From contig CM074857.1 of the NCBI GenBank assembly GCA_037501455.1, positions 31,826,001-31,890,000 of the forward strand: a stretch of 64,000 bases of DNA, written 5' to 3'. The notes beneath the pieces were generated by a model. It made no database searches and was not told the origin of the DNA. It worked only from the letters and a program-made list of their open reading frames with translations. Positions 20,500-31,705 of the stretch are shown here, piece by piece (the first letter of the stretch is position 1; each line of letters starts with the position of its first letter). The translations under genes were made by a program, and so were the position numbers. Origin of the DNA: Lantana camara. Lineage: Eukaryota; Streptophyta; Magnoliopsida; Lamiales; Verbenaceae.

Positions 20500-23400
20500 T
20501 ACCCCAACTTGGCCATTCTATCCGCAAGCGTGTTCCGCTCTCTACGAACATGCCTTAACCTGCAATCCCAGGGTTGATGTAAGAGCTCACGGCAATCCTC
20601 AACCAGCAGCCCCAAGGGATGTTCTTCTACATTAGCGTTGTTGATGAGATCCACGACCACTTTGGAGTCACATTCAATCTCAATGCTTTCAAAACGCCTC
20701 TCCTAAGCAAGTTTGAGACCTTCTCTAAGACCCAATAACTCAGCCACAACAATCTCCGGGGTGTGAATCTTCATCGCAAAACCAGTGAGCCATCTCCCTT
20801 CATCGTCCCGCACCACTCCCCCAGTCGCCGCCTTCCCCGGGTGTTCAAACATGCTACCATCATTATTAAGCTTCACCCAGCCCAATGGAGGTTTCTCCCA
20901 GTCCGCTGAAACACTCCGCGCTATTCTCGGTTTCAGCTTCTCCTGAATCACTTCCAAGTCCGCTATTAAGCCTTTAAGGCTGTTCAGGGTCATCCCTAAT
21001 GGTGTCATGCGTCCCTCGTATTGCCACTTATTGCTTCCAGAGAGTCCACAATCCCGCCACAAAAATCCACTTCCAGCATGTATGCGGAGATATATTGTTC
21101 CGGCAAGGTAGGTTCCATACTTGTAAGAACCATTTCTGCTCCGGCGTATTTCGGAAAGCCGCCCAGTCCCATTCATCGACCACCTTCGCCCAGAAATGTA
21201 CAACGACATTGCTATCCCGAAAAATATGCAGTGCGTCTTTTCTAGCAGCCTTACAGCGACTGCATCTGCTGTCATCAGTCATGCGGCGGTCCCGACGCAG
21301 CGCATTACACATTAAACTCCTATGATTAAGCAACCATAGGAAGCACTTCAGTTTACTTGGCAGTCTACTGCGCCAAATTAAATTCCATGATCTGTCCGGG
21401 GGTGGTAAAGGATCATTTAGAGCTGCGTAAGCAGACTTGCAGCTAAAAGTCTCGGAGGGGTGACCTGCCCAATACATTATGTCTCTTGCATTCGGATTCG
21501 AGTGCAAAGGAATTTCATACGCTAGCTTGATCAGACCAGCGGGCAGTTGCATGCGAAGCCTATCCAGCTTCCATTGCCCATTCTGATCCATGATGTCCGC
21601 AATGCGAAGGTTCTCATCTCCCGGATGTATCGGTCCATTAACTAGGTCACGAATGCATCATATGCCAGTCCAGTTGTCGTCCCACACATCAATGTCCTTC
21701 TCGTCGCCTATACGCCATCTGATTTTGTGAGCAACACACTTCAGACTTCTAACAATCCCATGCCAAAGTGGTGATGCATTGGGTTTCACAGTACAATCCA
21801 GAATGTTAGAGTCTCCCAAATATTTGGCTCGGAACATGTCACACCAAATCTTATCTTTCTCTTTCAGGATGTTCCACCCCACTTTCTCAAGCATGCTAAT
21901 GTTGCTCTTCCGGGCGTCTTTGAGTCCGAGTCCACCCTCGCTCTTGTTACGGATAACTTTACTCCACCCCACCAAGTGAGTCTTCCTTTTTTTCGGATCC
22001 GTAGACCACAGAAATTGTCGATTAAACTGGTCCAATCTTTTGCAGAAACTAGAAGGGAACCAGCTTGTGTGCATCTGGTAGGTCGGAATAGCGGAAGTGA
22101 CCGATTGAACGAGGGTCATTCTCCCGGCTAAGTTCAAGTTTTTGGCCTTCCAAAGGGACAGCCGCCTCTGGACCTCCTCTAGGACCTCCGTGTACACCGC
22201 ATTAGATCTTTTACCATCTCCTAAGTTGACCCCAAGGTATTTCCCGATTGATTTCATCTCCTCTATCTCAAGCGTATGGAGTATATCATTCTTCGTATAG
22301 TCCATTGTTGCTGGGGCAAACCACACTTTGGATTTATGGACACTCATCTTAAGTCCCGATGCATTACAAAAGTTCTCAAGGATTCTTTGAATGCACTTGG
22401 CGTTGCTGTGCAAGGCCTCCGCCGTTAGCACTATATCATCCGCGAAGATCAGGTGACTTATCTTAGGTCCCTTTCTGCAACTAGCAACCGACTACTGTTG
22501 TTTTGAGGTGACAGCTTCGTCAATTATGTAATTGAGCCGTTCCATGCAAAGGACGAACATGTATGGAGATAGGGGGTCCCCCTGCCTAATGCCACACATA
22601 GGTTGTATGGGTTCGGTTGGTTCCCCGTTCCATAGAATTTGAGGTTTGATGACCATAACACTGTCCATAATGAGTCTGATGATTAGGTTGGGGAAGCCAA
22701 AGTACTCCAATGTTTCTCTCAAGAAGGTCCAGTTGATCTTATCGTAGGCCTTCTCCAAGTCCAATTTAAGTAACATGTGCCCTTTCTTGCTTTTCAAGTT
22801 ATACATGGTGTGTATAAGCTCTTTAAGGACAAGGATATTATCATGCGTATTTCTCCCCGGTATGAAGGAGCTTTGAACCGGACCAACCAAATTAGAGATG
22901 AAAATCTTCAATCTCTTAACTAAGAGTTTTGTAAAAATTTTCAACGTTACATTAAGTAACGTTATGGGTCGAAACTCACCTGTATGACTAGGACTCTCAA
23001 TCTTTGGTATCAAGCAGATATGGGCGGCTCCCATGTCTTCTGTAATCTACCCCTTATTGAAACAATCCTCCAAATGATTGAACACCAAATGTCGCACCTC
23101 TTCCTAAAAAGATTGGTAGAAATTAGCTTGGAGACCATCTGGACCGGGGACCTTAAATGGTGACATTGATTTTACCACTTCCCAGATTTCCCCCTTGGAA
23201 ATAGGCTGTTGTAAACAATTCGCTTGTTCGCTCGACAAGATAAGTTGGAGATTGCTTCTAGGAAGACTTGGGATGTCATGTTGTGCAGTTGGTGCAAAGA
23301 TGTTAGCAAAATACTGACGCACTTCACGCTTAAGCTCTTCTTCATCAGAAATCCATCGCTCCCCTATTCGAAGTGTGCCTATACGGTTCCTTCGCCGTCT

Positions 23401-24820
23401 TGCCATAGTTGATAGGTGGAAGAAAAGCGTGTTCCGGTCCCCCAGTTTCAGCCAATTAACTCGTGAATTTTGGAACCAGAGGCATCCTTCCTGTGCCAAA
23501 ACTTCATTGTAATCTTTGATCAATTCCGTCTCCAGTTTATGCAGTTTGTCACCACGTCGGGCATATGGGATTTTTTGTATCCCGGCTATTCGAGCTTTAA
23601 GCAGTCTCCTACGCCAGAATATATTCCCAAAAACATTCTGGTTCCAACTTCTGAGTTTCTCTCTTACCAAGTTTGTGGCTGAGGATAAGCTCTACGGTGA
23701 TTCATAGTGTTTACGGACTATCTCACGGCAGTCCGGATGCTCGATCCATGCTGCTTCAAATCGGAATGGTTTATTCCCGAGTCTAACCTTACCTCTATCA
23801 TTGTCCACGAGTATCGGATGATGATTCGAATGTGTTTTAGGCAGTACTTTAGCAACATGTTTGGGAAACCTGTCGATCCATGCTGTCGAGGCAAGGGCAC
23901 GATCCAACCTTTCACTAACTCTTCTCCCCCCTGCTACATTCCCCGTCCAAGTGAATTGCGGACCTTTTGTTTCAAGTTCCACAAGGTCGCAGCTCTCCAA
24001 TATCCTTCGAGAATTTCAAGCATATGTTCCATGAAACGGCGTTGCCTCCATTTTTCTCACTAAGACCACGTATGTCATTGAAATCTCCCATCAGTAACCA
24101 AGGTGAGGCGGTTGTGGCCCAGATACGCCGTAAGTCGTTCCACAGCGCCTCTCGTTTCTTTGGTGACGGGCTTCCATAAACAGTAGTGCAGTACCAATCA
24201 GGACCTATACGTGGTCCGATTTTGGCGTGAAGTAGCTGGTTGGTAACCTCAATTATTTCAACCCGAATGTTATCCGCATCCTACAACATCCATATTCCCC
24301 CTTCACGACCCTCAATCGGAGCTCTACAGATATTATTGAAGCCTAAGCTTCTTGATACTTCCTCCGCACTAACTTCAGAAACTCTGGTTTCAAAGAGAAA
24401 CACAATATCGGGAAAATAATCTCGGATTAACTCGCGTAGAGTACGCCTAAAATTTTTGTTCCCGGTACCATTACAATTCCAAGATAAGACCCTCATTGGA
24501 ATATATAGGAAATTATTATGAGTAATCGGATTAGCAACCGGTCTTCCCTCTATTGCTTGAACGACTTGAGTGACTAGCTCCCTCATCCATAGGCGATGGC
24601 GCCTCGTCTCGCTCTCTGGTAGCTCTATGTCCATTCTCCCTGTCAGTTGTCCATTCGCCAATTGTACTAGGGTCGCCCGTATCTCCACCTGGTGGAAATT
24701 CAGACATATATAGGTTATGTTGCAGAACGGACGCATCAGACTGAAAATCGACGCCATTTTTGGCTCCGTTATCCACTCCTCTGTGAGTTCTAGCTCCTCT
24801 ATCCGGGCCTCATTCGCCAT
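20500..24820 (-). pseudogene. LINE-1 ORF2: endonuclease, reverse transcriptase, zinc-binding and RNase H domains
   Basis: Minus strand, in order: AP-type endonuclease from LSWNCNGTGN (about 24490) with MGDFND (about 24090) and SNHHPIL (about 23825); RT from about 23270 with GEFRPITLLN, KLDLEKAYDKINW, IRQGDPLSPYMF and FADD (22435-22446); zf-RVT with FLWLLNHRSLMCNALR and CxxC (about 21400-21200); RNase H with NNDGS (about 20860) and a catalytic-Glu region. Stops or shifts at 24281, about 24000, 23700, 23100, 22492, 21658 and 20703 break it. Several stops replace Trp codons (for example after SKQQ and GIWML), as expected from C-to-T decay on the opposite strand. Confidence 0.92.
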
Positions 24821-25388
24821 AATCGCTTCTGTTGTTTATGTCAGAAGAAGGTAAGGGTGTTTGCACTGCAACTTCTGTGGGATTCTGAGTCGAAAGCCAC
24901 GTCTCTGGAATAGATAGAGGTTGCTTCTGCGACTTGGAAACCCTAAGACTTATTTTCCTTGTACCGGTTAGTTTCCCCTTCTGACCGGATTTTTTAAATT
25001 TTGCTGTTGATTTTGAGATCTCGGCTCGATTTGAGGAGATTCCTTTTACTGCAAGGATTTTTTACTTTCCTGGAGTATCACTAACTTGAGATCCGCTAGG
25101 GATAAGCCCTATCTGAGATTTGGTTATTTTTTCCGTGTGAGGATTAACCGGGATAGGCTTTAACCGATAGTCAGTTTTTCCTTTTGCATGAAATTAACTG
25201 GGATTAGGCTTCAGGCTAGGTGTCGTGGGTCCCTTTGCATGAGGATCAGGAGTACTGGACTCCGCGTGAGATACGGGTTCTGCTGTGCTTAAGTTAACGT
25301 TACCCTGGCCGTTTCCAAAAAATTGACATTCGGTTTCCTTAGGAGTCTCATTCTGTTCGACGTGAATTTCGCTGAGGTCGTCATCAGA

Positions 25389-26579
25389 TTATTCCATCTC
25401 CGTAATTAGTGGATTTTCAAAATTTTCAAAACGGTTTGTTGGCATAGGGTAACGAAACCTGTCGCGTCCGCCCTTTCGTGTTGCGCCGTCGGCCACGGCG
25501 TTCTGCTTTACCCAGGTTGATCCTTCTCCGGCAGGAGCACCATTATTCCGTCTGGGGTTCCCATCCCTAGTATTTCGGCCATATCTCGCCACCATCCATG
25601 GTCCAAAAGGCTGCGTCTCAGTGGGAGTCTCCGATACTTGTTGTTGGCGATGGCTCGCCCTCTCCTCTAACCTTTCCAATTGATTTGCCGGAGTTGTAGC
25701 CTCCAAAGGCTTAGTCGGACAACTACCTATACGGTGTCCCAGCCGTCCGCAGTGGAAACAGATGTATGGTAGGTTCTCATACTCCACGGGTAGAATCCTG
25801 CCTTCAACATCCACCCCACTCCTGAGAGGTTTATCCAGATTCAGTTGGACACAGATTCTGGCGTACTTGGCTTTGTCACCGGAGTAGGTGTTCTTATCAA
25901 TCTTAATCGACACCCCAATTACATGGGCTATGCCGTAGAGTATCGTTTCCTTATAGTATTTAGTTGATAGTCCCCGTACTCTGACCCATGAGATCACAGT
26001 CGTAATCTTGTCAGTTGCAGCGTTGAATTACGGGATTCATCGTCGCACCACTAGATAGTGCCCGTTTATCACCCATGCTCCTCCTGTTAGAATGGTAGTC
26101 ACTTTCTCAGCATCATGAACCTTGACCGTGTAGCGCCCGTTTCCTAGTTCAATTAAATCGAACTCGCCTTGGAGTTGCAACATCTTGTCTATTTGTGTCG
26201 AGAGCAGATGGATATTGAGGTTTCTCTCCAATATTCTTAGAATTATCGCATTCTTCCAAGCCCTTCTGATTTTCTCTCTATACTCATCTGTTAGAGTCAT
26301 CTTGGGGTAGGGGTATTCCTCCGTAGGCTCTTCAATTCGAATTTTATTCAGGTCCAACAGGTTATCATCAAAGCGTTGATGAAGGTCCTGGCGGCCTAGC
26401 AGTGTTGAGAGGTACGTGTTTCTCACCGGCGAACTTCTGCGCGGGGTTGTCCCCCCGTCTTCTATTTCCATCTCCACTGAGATTTCATTCTCGGTGGATT
26501 TGAATTTCCGAGTGTTTCTCCGAACTTGATCCGTTTTCTCGCTTGAGAGAGGTAGGTTTGTCGTCAATTTGCTCATCAC
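25389..26579 (-). pseudogene. LINE-1 ORF1: nucleic-acid-binding protein with DUF4283 and CCHC knuckle
   Basis: Starts MMSKLTTNLPLSSEK at 26579. The DUF4283 segment runs WKNAIILRILERN to GGAWVINGHYLVVRR (residues about 95-180). The frame then meets TGA and TAA within 15 bases at about 26036-26025, caused by a compensating deletion and insertion. It continues in the same frame with VISWVRVRGLS and the knuckle CFHCGRLGHRIGSC (CX2CX4HX4C). ORF1 proteins of this class bind the LINE RNA in the ribonucleoprotein. About 397 codons including the two stops. The low-complexity C-terminus ends LITEME. Confidence 0.9.
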
Positions 26580-26596
26580 CTTTCAAATTGTAGCTC

Positions 26597-26611
26597 TTAT
26601 GGAAGTTCAAA
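26597..26611. repeat. LINE target-site duplication (5' side)
   Basis: TTATGGAAGTTCAAA, the exact partner of 20374-20388. It is followed by ATGGGTTGTCC, the next neprosin exon 3 bases. Confidence 0.95.
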
Positions 26612-26617
26612 ATGGGT

Positions 26618-26828
26618 TGTCCTTGGTAAAGGATAACATCACATAACTAAGGAAAGATTTTGATTGACTTAAATCTCTCTTGTAATATTCTTCTTCCTTA
26701 TCTTTCCCTTATAATTATCTCTCTCTCTTGTTTTGTGTAGCCCTAGTTTCTGTATATATCATTGTTGTATCTTGTATCTTGAGAATTAATGAATACACAA
26801 ATCTCTTGACTCCATACGTGACTTTACA
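26618..26828 (+). repeat. Copia RLC-2 5' LTR (about 205-211 bp)
   Basis: It ends ...GACTTTACA at 26828, directly before the primer-binding site. The start is at TGTCC (26618) or TGGTAAAGG (26624), a few bases into neprosin exon 3 sequence. The exact base is unresolved because no 3' LTR survives. Very short for a copia LTR. CT-rich, with repeated TCTCTC. Confidence 0.65.
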
Positions 26829-26839
26829 TGGTATCAGAG
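26829..26839 (+). other. Primer-binding site of copia RLC-2
   Basis: TGGTATCAGAG, complementary to initiator tRNA-Met, follows the LTR without spacer. Confidence 0.88.
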
Positions 26840-26879
26840 TCATACTAATTTCTTTTTTTTTCGGCCCACCACCACAGCC

Positions 26880-27275
26880 ATGTCCACCGCCCTTGTCACC
26901 TCCTCCACCTCAAACACCACCCATTCCGCGACCTATAGTTTCATTATCAAATGGAACACAAAAAATTATCTCTCTTGGAAGACGCAATTCCTTCCCCTTC
27001 TCAATTACCAAAGCCTAAACGGTTTTGTTAATGGTACCGGTCAAGCACCACTAACTACTATTTCGGATCCAGAAGATCCGACGTCTCAGCTTGTCAATCC
27101 GCCATATGACAATTGGTACAAAAAGGACCAGATGCTTCATCCTAGTTACTCTCATCTCTCTCTGAAGAAGTTTTTCCCTATGTTATTGGGCTCTCCTCAT
27201 CCTATGAAGTTTGGAAGGGTCTCGCCAATGCCTTCAGTTCGATCTCTTAAAATCGTCAACTCCAATTACTCATTG
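26880..27275 (+). pseudogene. Copia RLC-2 gag, first part
   Basis: ATG at 26880 gives MSTALVTSSTSNTTHSA, then IIKWNTKNYLSWKTQFLPLL and LNGFVNGTG, the copia gag (UBN2-type) start. The frame shifts near 27125 (from KKDQM into LLSWLLSS-type sequence). Gag is cut at 27275 by the solo LTR sLTR-1 and resumes at 29177. Confidence 0.85.
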
Positions 27276-29171
27276 TGTTGGGAAAACGAGACAGAAACGT
27301 AGCGAAAATTTAAAAATTTTCCCAATAAGTTAGGATCGAATCTTGCAATTCTTATTCCCAAATTCGTAGAGATCAAGAAACTTACTTAGATAGTAGCTTT
27401 CTTGACACGTTCTAGCCGCCCAAGAACGCTCTTCACGTGGCTTGATCCCCAAAAGCTCCTTCGAATAGTAGCCCTCTAGAGAATTAGTCCACCAACCGCG
27501 ACCACGATCCGAATAGGGAGGATACTAGTTCTATATTCGGTGTTTGGGCTCTAAGGGTCTAGTGTATAATTATGGAGAAAGGAAAATTTCGTATCATCAT
27601 CCCATGGGGTTCGAACCTTATGTATAAATAGGCAAGGGGTTCGAACCCCTTTGCTTGTTGAGCAAGGGTTTCCTAAACCCTTTTGGTAAGGGATTTCTTG
27701 CTTGAAGACTAAGTCATTTACTTTGACCAAAAGTTTCCTTTTGACCAACTTGTCAATCAAGAATAATATCTAAATCTCTTAGATATTTTATTTTACTTTA
27801 TTTATTAAACAATAAATAACTTGAAGACTAATAATTAATTAATTCATAATTAGTTATTTATTAGACTTTAATTCTCCAAATTAGGATTTTAATATTAATT
27901 CAAAATTAAATCAAAATCCATTAAATAATTAACACATTAATTATTTAATATATACACATACACACACGTGACTACACGTATCGTAAGGACACATGTCATA
28001 CACGTGTTCCACAAGTGTGCTTCACACGTGTGGACCCCACCAATCTCCTAATGGTTCGATCAACTCGTTTAATCGATTCAAGCCTTAACCCACGTGACCG
28101 GGTTGTTGTGTTTGACCCTCTAGGTTCTTAATTCAATTAGCAGTGACCCTAATTAATTAATCAGTCCACAAATCAAACGACCATAGTCTAGCAACAGGTG
28201 TTTGACCCCTAGCTAAATAAGAATGTCTCGATTCGACAGAACCTTTAAGTCATTGATTCATGTGAGATACAATCCTCCTACATCCCATTTCTCAACCAAG
28301 ATCTAGGGTAAGGGAATAATTAGAACCCTAATAATCTTGATCTTAATGTTAAGTGCATTTCACGTCCATTTAATCTCAATCCAAGAAACTATTTTCTTGA
28401 TGTCTTGATCCACTGCCTTGGCCAAGGACTCCTAGATGGCATATGAACGACTTACACAATAAGAGATCAACTTGCTCATGCAAGTGTAGGTCGTTTATCG
28501 ATTCTCATATACTTTCATGTGGCACTTGTGCAGCCCCAGCATACGCCTTGAATCAATTGTCTAAGGTGACACCTTTTAAAGCTTACACCTAAGACTACAC
28601 AGTTAGCTCATAAAGTATCAATGGAACCTCAAGTTAAGGATCACTTAATCACATTAATGACTCGTGAGATATTTCCTAATCTGGAAGTTTCTATTTCCAG
28701 ATATAGAAACTTCCTTTCCCATTTAGGAATCTTCTCACACGGGACACCTCAGTGTACCTGCTTGGAATAAGCAAGCACCCCCATATATCACGCACGTATC
28801 AACTATACACTTTACACCCCATAAAACAAGGTGGTCCTTCTTAAGGGCGTGATCACACGAGCAAGCCTCGAACGAGTTAGTTTGACACTCACACTGTCTG
28901 TAGGACTCATTGGCTTGGAGTGATTTCTAATCATGACTTATGTGATATAGGGCTTGTCTCATGAACCACTTCGCCTAAATGGTTGAGTCCTATAAGTCAT
29001 ATTGATTAGGAGAGTTCTTATACATACTCAGTTAAAATAAATATACAATCAAACTAGAGCATATAAAGAAGTGTTGTCTTAATTCGTATTATTCAAAGAT
29101 TGTCTGTGATTTACATAAGGAAAGTACTAAAGCAGACTATTACATCGGCTTTCAGGGCACTATTCCTAACT
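27276..29171 (+). mobile_element. sLTR-1: solo LTR (1,896 bp) in copia gag
   Basis: Begins TGTTGGGAAAACG and ends GGGCACTATTCCTAACT (terminal A mutated to T), flanked by CATTG at 27271-27275 and 29172-29176. No primer-binding site, coding region or second LTR accompanies it, so it is a recombination-derived solo LTR. It belongs to the same family as sLTR-3 (59148-61097). Around 27964-28031 it carries a cluster of CACGTG-type boxes, three of six intact. Confidence 0.92.
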
Positions 29172-29176
29172 CATTG

Positions 29177-30189
29177 AACTTCAAGAACTCCAACACAATG
29201 ATATGACAGTGACACAGTTTTTGCAGAAAGTGAAAGCCTTATCCGATGAACTTTCCACTGCCGGGCGCCCTCTCTCTGTGACCGAATTCAATGCTATCAT
29301 CTATCGGAACATTGGTACTGAATACAACAACATCATTACTGTACTAAACCTTAGACTTGGACCTGTCTCGTTCCATGAACTGCACGGTCAACTAGTTGCC
29401 ATGAAATTCTCCTTAAAGGCTCTCTAGAAGTTCCAATCGCCAATGCCTCTCATGTGACAAAGTCCAGGCCACAGTTCACTCATGGCCCCTCTCTCCCTAA
29501 CAACTTCACTTACGAGAACAACCACCATACCTTGTCTGGTTCCAGCAATCGTTATCCTGGTGGACGTTCTAGACCTCGAGGACCTTGTCAGATTTGTGGC
29601 TGGAGGAACCACTCTGCCTCCACATGTCGCAATCGATACCAGCCACCTGCACCTAGGTTCCAACCCTCTTTCCCTGCTCAGGCCAATCACACCCATTTTG
29701 GGCATAGATTTGCCCCTGAATTGGTTCCAGCACCGCAGTTCTAGCCATCATACCACCCCTCGTACCAGGGGCCGCATCAACATTAGTTCCAACAGTAGTA
29801 CCTGGATACCGCTGCAAATGTTCATGCCACACTGGATCTAAGTGTTCTAAGCAATACAACGTCGTATCATGGTGATGATCAACTTCATGTTGGTGATAGT
29901 CAAGGGTTGCCTATTACATATACAGATAAAGCTGGTATTTCTTCAACTAAAGGAGTCCTCTCATTGAATAACACACTCCGAGTGTCGTCTCTCACTGAGA
30001 ACTTATTATTTGTTAAAAAATTTACATATGATAATGGTGTGTTCTTAGAATTTTGGCCTACTCATTTTCTTTTTAAGGACTAGATAACCAAGACGGTGTT
30101 GCTCCGGGGCCCCAGTGAGCAGGGAGTATATGTGGTGTCCCCATCGAAGAAACAAGTCATGGTCGCTGAAGTGCCTAGCATGAATGATT
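29177..30189 (+). pseudogene. Copia RLC-2 gag end, zinc knuckle, protease and start of pre-integrase
   Basis: The gag continuation VKALSDELSTAGRPLS, then YRNIGTEYNNIITVL, lies at 29203-29427. The knuckle CQICGWRNHSASTC (CX2CX4HX4C) is at 29586-29627. The protease motif YLDTAANVHAT is at about 29805-29837 (the usual DTGA/DSGA is altered to DTAA). The pre-integrase KTVLLRGPSEQGVYVV follows at about 30090-30140. Stops at 29428, 29742, 29839 and 30080 break the frame. The reading is cut near 30189 by copia RLC-3 and resumes near 44510. Confidence 0.87.
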
Positions 30190-30262
30190 TGTTGAATGTA
30201 ATGAGAGCCATAGTTGGGAAAGGATTTTCTGTATTGCTTGAAAAAACTGTACTGGGATACAA
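30190..30262 (-). repeat. Copia RLC-3 3' LTR, truncated
   Basis: 73 bp identical or nearly so to 44361-44433, ending GGGATACAAGA. Beyond it, RNase H coding sequence begins at once, so the rest of the LTR, the polypurine tract and the RNase H C-terminus were deleted. Confidence 0.88.
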
Positions 30263-31453
30263 GAGTACTTCTGCTACTCCTCGAGCAATCCCTCGAAACT
30301 CTACCTCGGCACTAGACAGTGCCACCACCTTCTGCTTTTTACTCCTCCAGGTCACTATATTTCTTCTAGCAAGAGTGAAATACCCGGACGTCGACCTCCG
30401 ATCTCATAGACTTCCGACCCAGTCTGCGTCTGTATACGCCTCAATCCTTAAGTGACAGTGTTTCTGAAACAGAACTCCTCTACTGGGACATCCTTTTAGA
30501 TACCGACACACTCTCACTGCCGCATCCCAATGCTCCTTCTTTGGCTGATGCATAAATTGACTCAATACCCCAATAGCATAGGGTATATCCGGTCTAGTGT
30601 CAGACAAGTAGATCAACTTCCCTACCAAGTGCTGATACTATGGTCTGTCAGCATCGGTTGACCCCTCAATATTTCTTAATCCATGATTTACTACCATTGG
30701 AGTATCTGCGGGGCGGCACTCTAACATCCCTGTTTCTGCTAGTAGATCGAGAACGAACTTCCTCTGCGAGATGTATATACCTTTCTTCGATCTCAGTACT
30801 TCTATTCCCAGGAAGTACTTTAGCTGCCCCAGATCTTTCATTTCGAATTCTTTGAACAAATTTTCCCTTAGTTGGGACATATCCTCTGTGTCATCCCCTG
30901 TGATGATCATATCGTCAACATAGATAATCAAACAGGTCACAAGTCCGTCCCTTCTTTTAATGAAGAGGGTATGGTCTGAGTTACTCTGATGATAGCCATA
31001 CTTCTTCATTGCCGCTGAGGACCTCCCAAACCAAGCCTGGGGGGATTGCTTCAATCCATAAAGTGCCTTCTTGAGTTTACACACTTCCCTCTCACTAAAT
31101 CCCTGTGTGAACCCTGGAGGTGGTTCCATGTAAACTTCCTCTTGCAGTTCCCCATGCAGAAATGCATTCTTAACATTAAACTGGTATAATGCCCAACCTC
31201 GGTTTGCTGCCACTGAGAACAATACCCTGATCGTGTCGATCTTTGGTACGGGGGAGAAAGTCTCTGAGTAGTCAATGCCATAAGTCTGAGTATATCCCTT
31301 GGCCACTAACCTTGCCTTATACCTTTCAATGCTTCCATCAGCCCGATGTTTCACTGTATACACCCACCGGCATCCTACTACCTTCTTTCCAGGAGGAAGT
31401 CTGCATTTGTCCCATGTTTCATTCTTGTCTAGTGCTTCCATTTCCGCCTTCAT
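30263..31453 (-). pseudogene. Copia RLC-3 reverse transcriptase and RNase H
   Basis: RT frame 31453-30638: starts MEALDKNETWDKCRLP, then GCRWVYTVKHRADGSIERYK, KNAFLHGELQEEVYM, ALYGLKQSPQAWF and catalytic YVDDM (about 30915-30930), then FEMKDLGQLKYFLGIE. RNase H follows in a second frame (30628-30404): SDTRPDIPYAIGVLSQFM and EAYTDADW. A third frame (30355-30263) has WRSKKQKVVALSSAEVEFRG. The last part is lost at the truncated LTR. Two frame breaks, near 30635 and 30400. Confidence 0.92.
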
Positions 31454-31705
31454 GGCCTAAACCCAATTGTCCTCTGTAGGTGCTTCTTCTACTCGGTTTG
31501 GAACCTTGACAGAATAGATGGCCGCTGTATAGGCTCGTGCTGGGGCCGCTAAGGTTCCGACCGAGACATTAGCAAGTGGATATCTTGGAGTTCTGCCTAT
31601 GTGTTCGGGTTCATATCTTCTTGGGGGAATTCCCCTATTTGTTCTTGGTGGCAGCACATACCGTGCCGTCTCTGTCTCCCCCTATTCACCTGTCTCTATC
31701 TCCCC

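Larger units (their letters stand above)
20389..26596 (-). mobile_element. LINE-1: full-length plant L1-type non-LTR retrotransposon (6.2 kb)
   Basis: Minus-strand element with ORF1 (DUF4283 plus zinc knuckle) and ORF2 (endonuclease, RT, zf-RVT, RNase H). It ends in an A-rich tail, seen as T runs at 20389-20406 on the plus strand, and is flanked by a perfect 15-bp duplication. Length and domain order are those of a complete plant L1. Several stop codons, many of TGG-to-TAG/TGA type, make it inactive. Confidence 0.95.

Noticed and set aside
27276..29171. A complete retrotransposon at sLTR-1
   Set aside because: Only one LTR-length block lies between the CATTG duplications, with no primer site or coding core.
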